From NCBI GenBank assembly GCA_021812845.1, contig JAKAML010000114.1, forward strand, positions 1-5,621: 5,621 nucleotides of DNA. Reading direction: 5' to 3'. This document shows, in pieces, positions 5,540-5,621 of the stretch; within the stretch, counting starts at the first letter, position 1; each line of letters begins with the position of its first letter. The notes beneath the pieces were generated by a model, which was not told the DNA's origin, did not search any database, and saw only the letters and a list, made by a program, of their open reading frames with translations. The DNA is from Pseudomonadota bacterium (GTDB taxonomy: Bacteria > Pseudomonadota > Alphaproteobacteria > Rhizobiales > Hyphomicrobiaceae). The position numbers and the translations under genes were made by a program.

Positions 5540-5621
5540 CGCACGATTGGTCGGGTTCGCCGCAGTCGGGATGTTGGCAGTGTCTCGAACCGAGCAAGGC
5601 TTCGTCTCTCGCCTGTGCGCG

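Overview
This is high-GC bacterial DNA. Sampled 60-base lines run from 50/60 G+C at 3241-3300 to 37/60 at 5161-5220 and 5281-5340. The GC content, the codon use, the gene-encoded CCA on the tRNA and the gene types suggest a Gram-negative alphaproteobacterium, for example a Rhodospirillales- or Rhizobiales-like organism. That placement is an inference and cannot be proved from this window.

Left part (1-4763): a surface-polysaccharide or glycoconjugate locus. On the minus strand a multi-spanning Wzx/PST-type oligosaccharide flippase (2807 down to 1371) is followed, 94 bases later, by a GT4-type glycosyltransferase (1276 down to 32). A possible third gene starts inside the tail of the glycosyltransferase and runs off the left edge; only about 28 codons are visible, and they look like the start of a membrane protein. 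Divergently, on the plus strand (3141-4763), lies a two-part protein whose C-terminal half has the motifs of the GH43-like five-bladed propeller seen at the N-terminus of plant glucosamine inositolphosphorylceramide transferase (GINT1) and in many bacterial proteins of unknown activity. The 333-base gap between the divergent genes holds several short perfect inverted repeats but no convincing sigma-70 promoter. The likely joint task is assembly and export of a polysaccharide or lipid-linked glycan: the glycosyltransferase adds a sugar, the flippase moves the lipid-linked oligosaccharide across the inner membrane, and the propeller protein has an unknown sugar-related role.

Right part (4764-5621): a complete tRNA-Thr(UGU) gene with its own promoter-like hexamers, then an AT-richer strip with an 11-base-period direct repeat, then a minus-strand gene for a helix-turn-helix protein resembling phage terminase small subunits. 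The drop in GC directly after the tRNA 3' end and the phage-type gene facing the tRNA suggest that 4841-4915 marks the edge of an integrated prophage or genomic island. No integrase and no second copy of the tRNA end is inside the window.

No CRISPR array, insertion sequence, rRNA or origin was seen. No clearly new system is demonstrated. The most open questions are the activity of the propeller protein and the nature of the element behind the tRNA.
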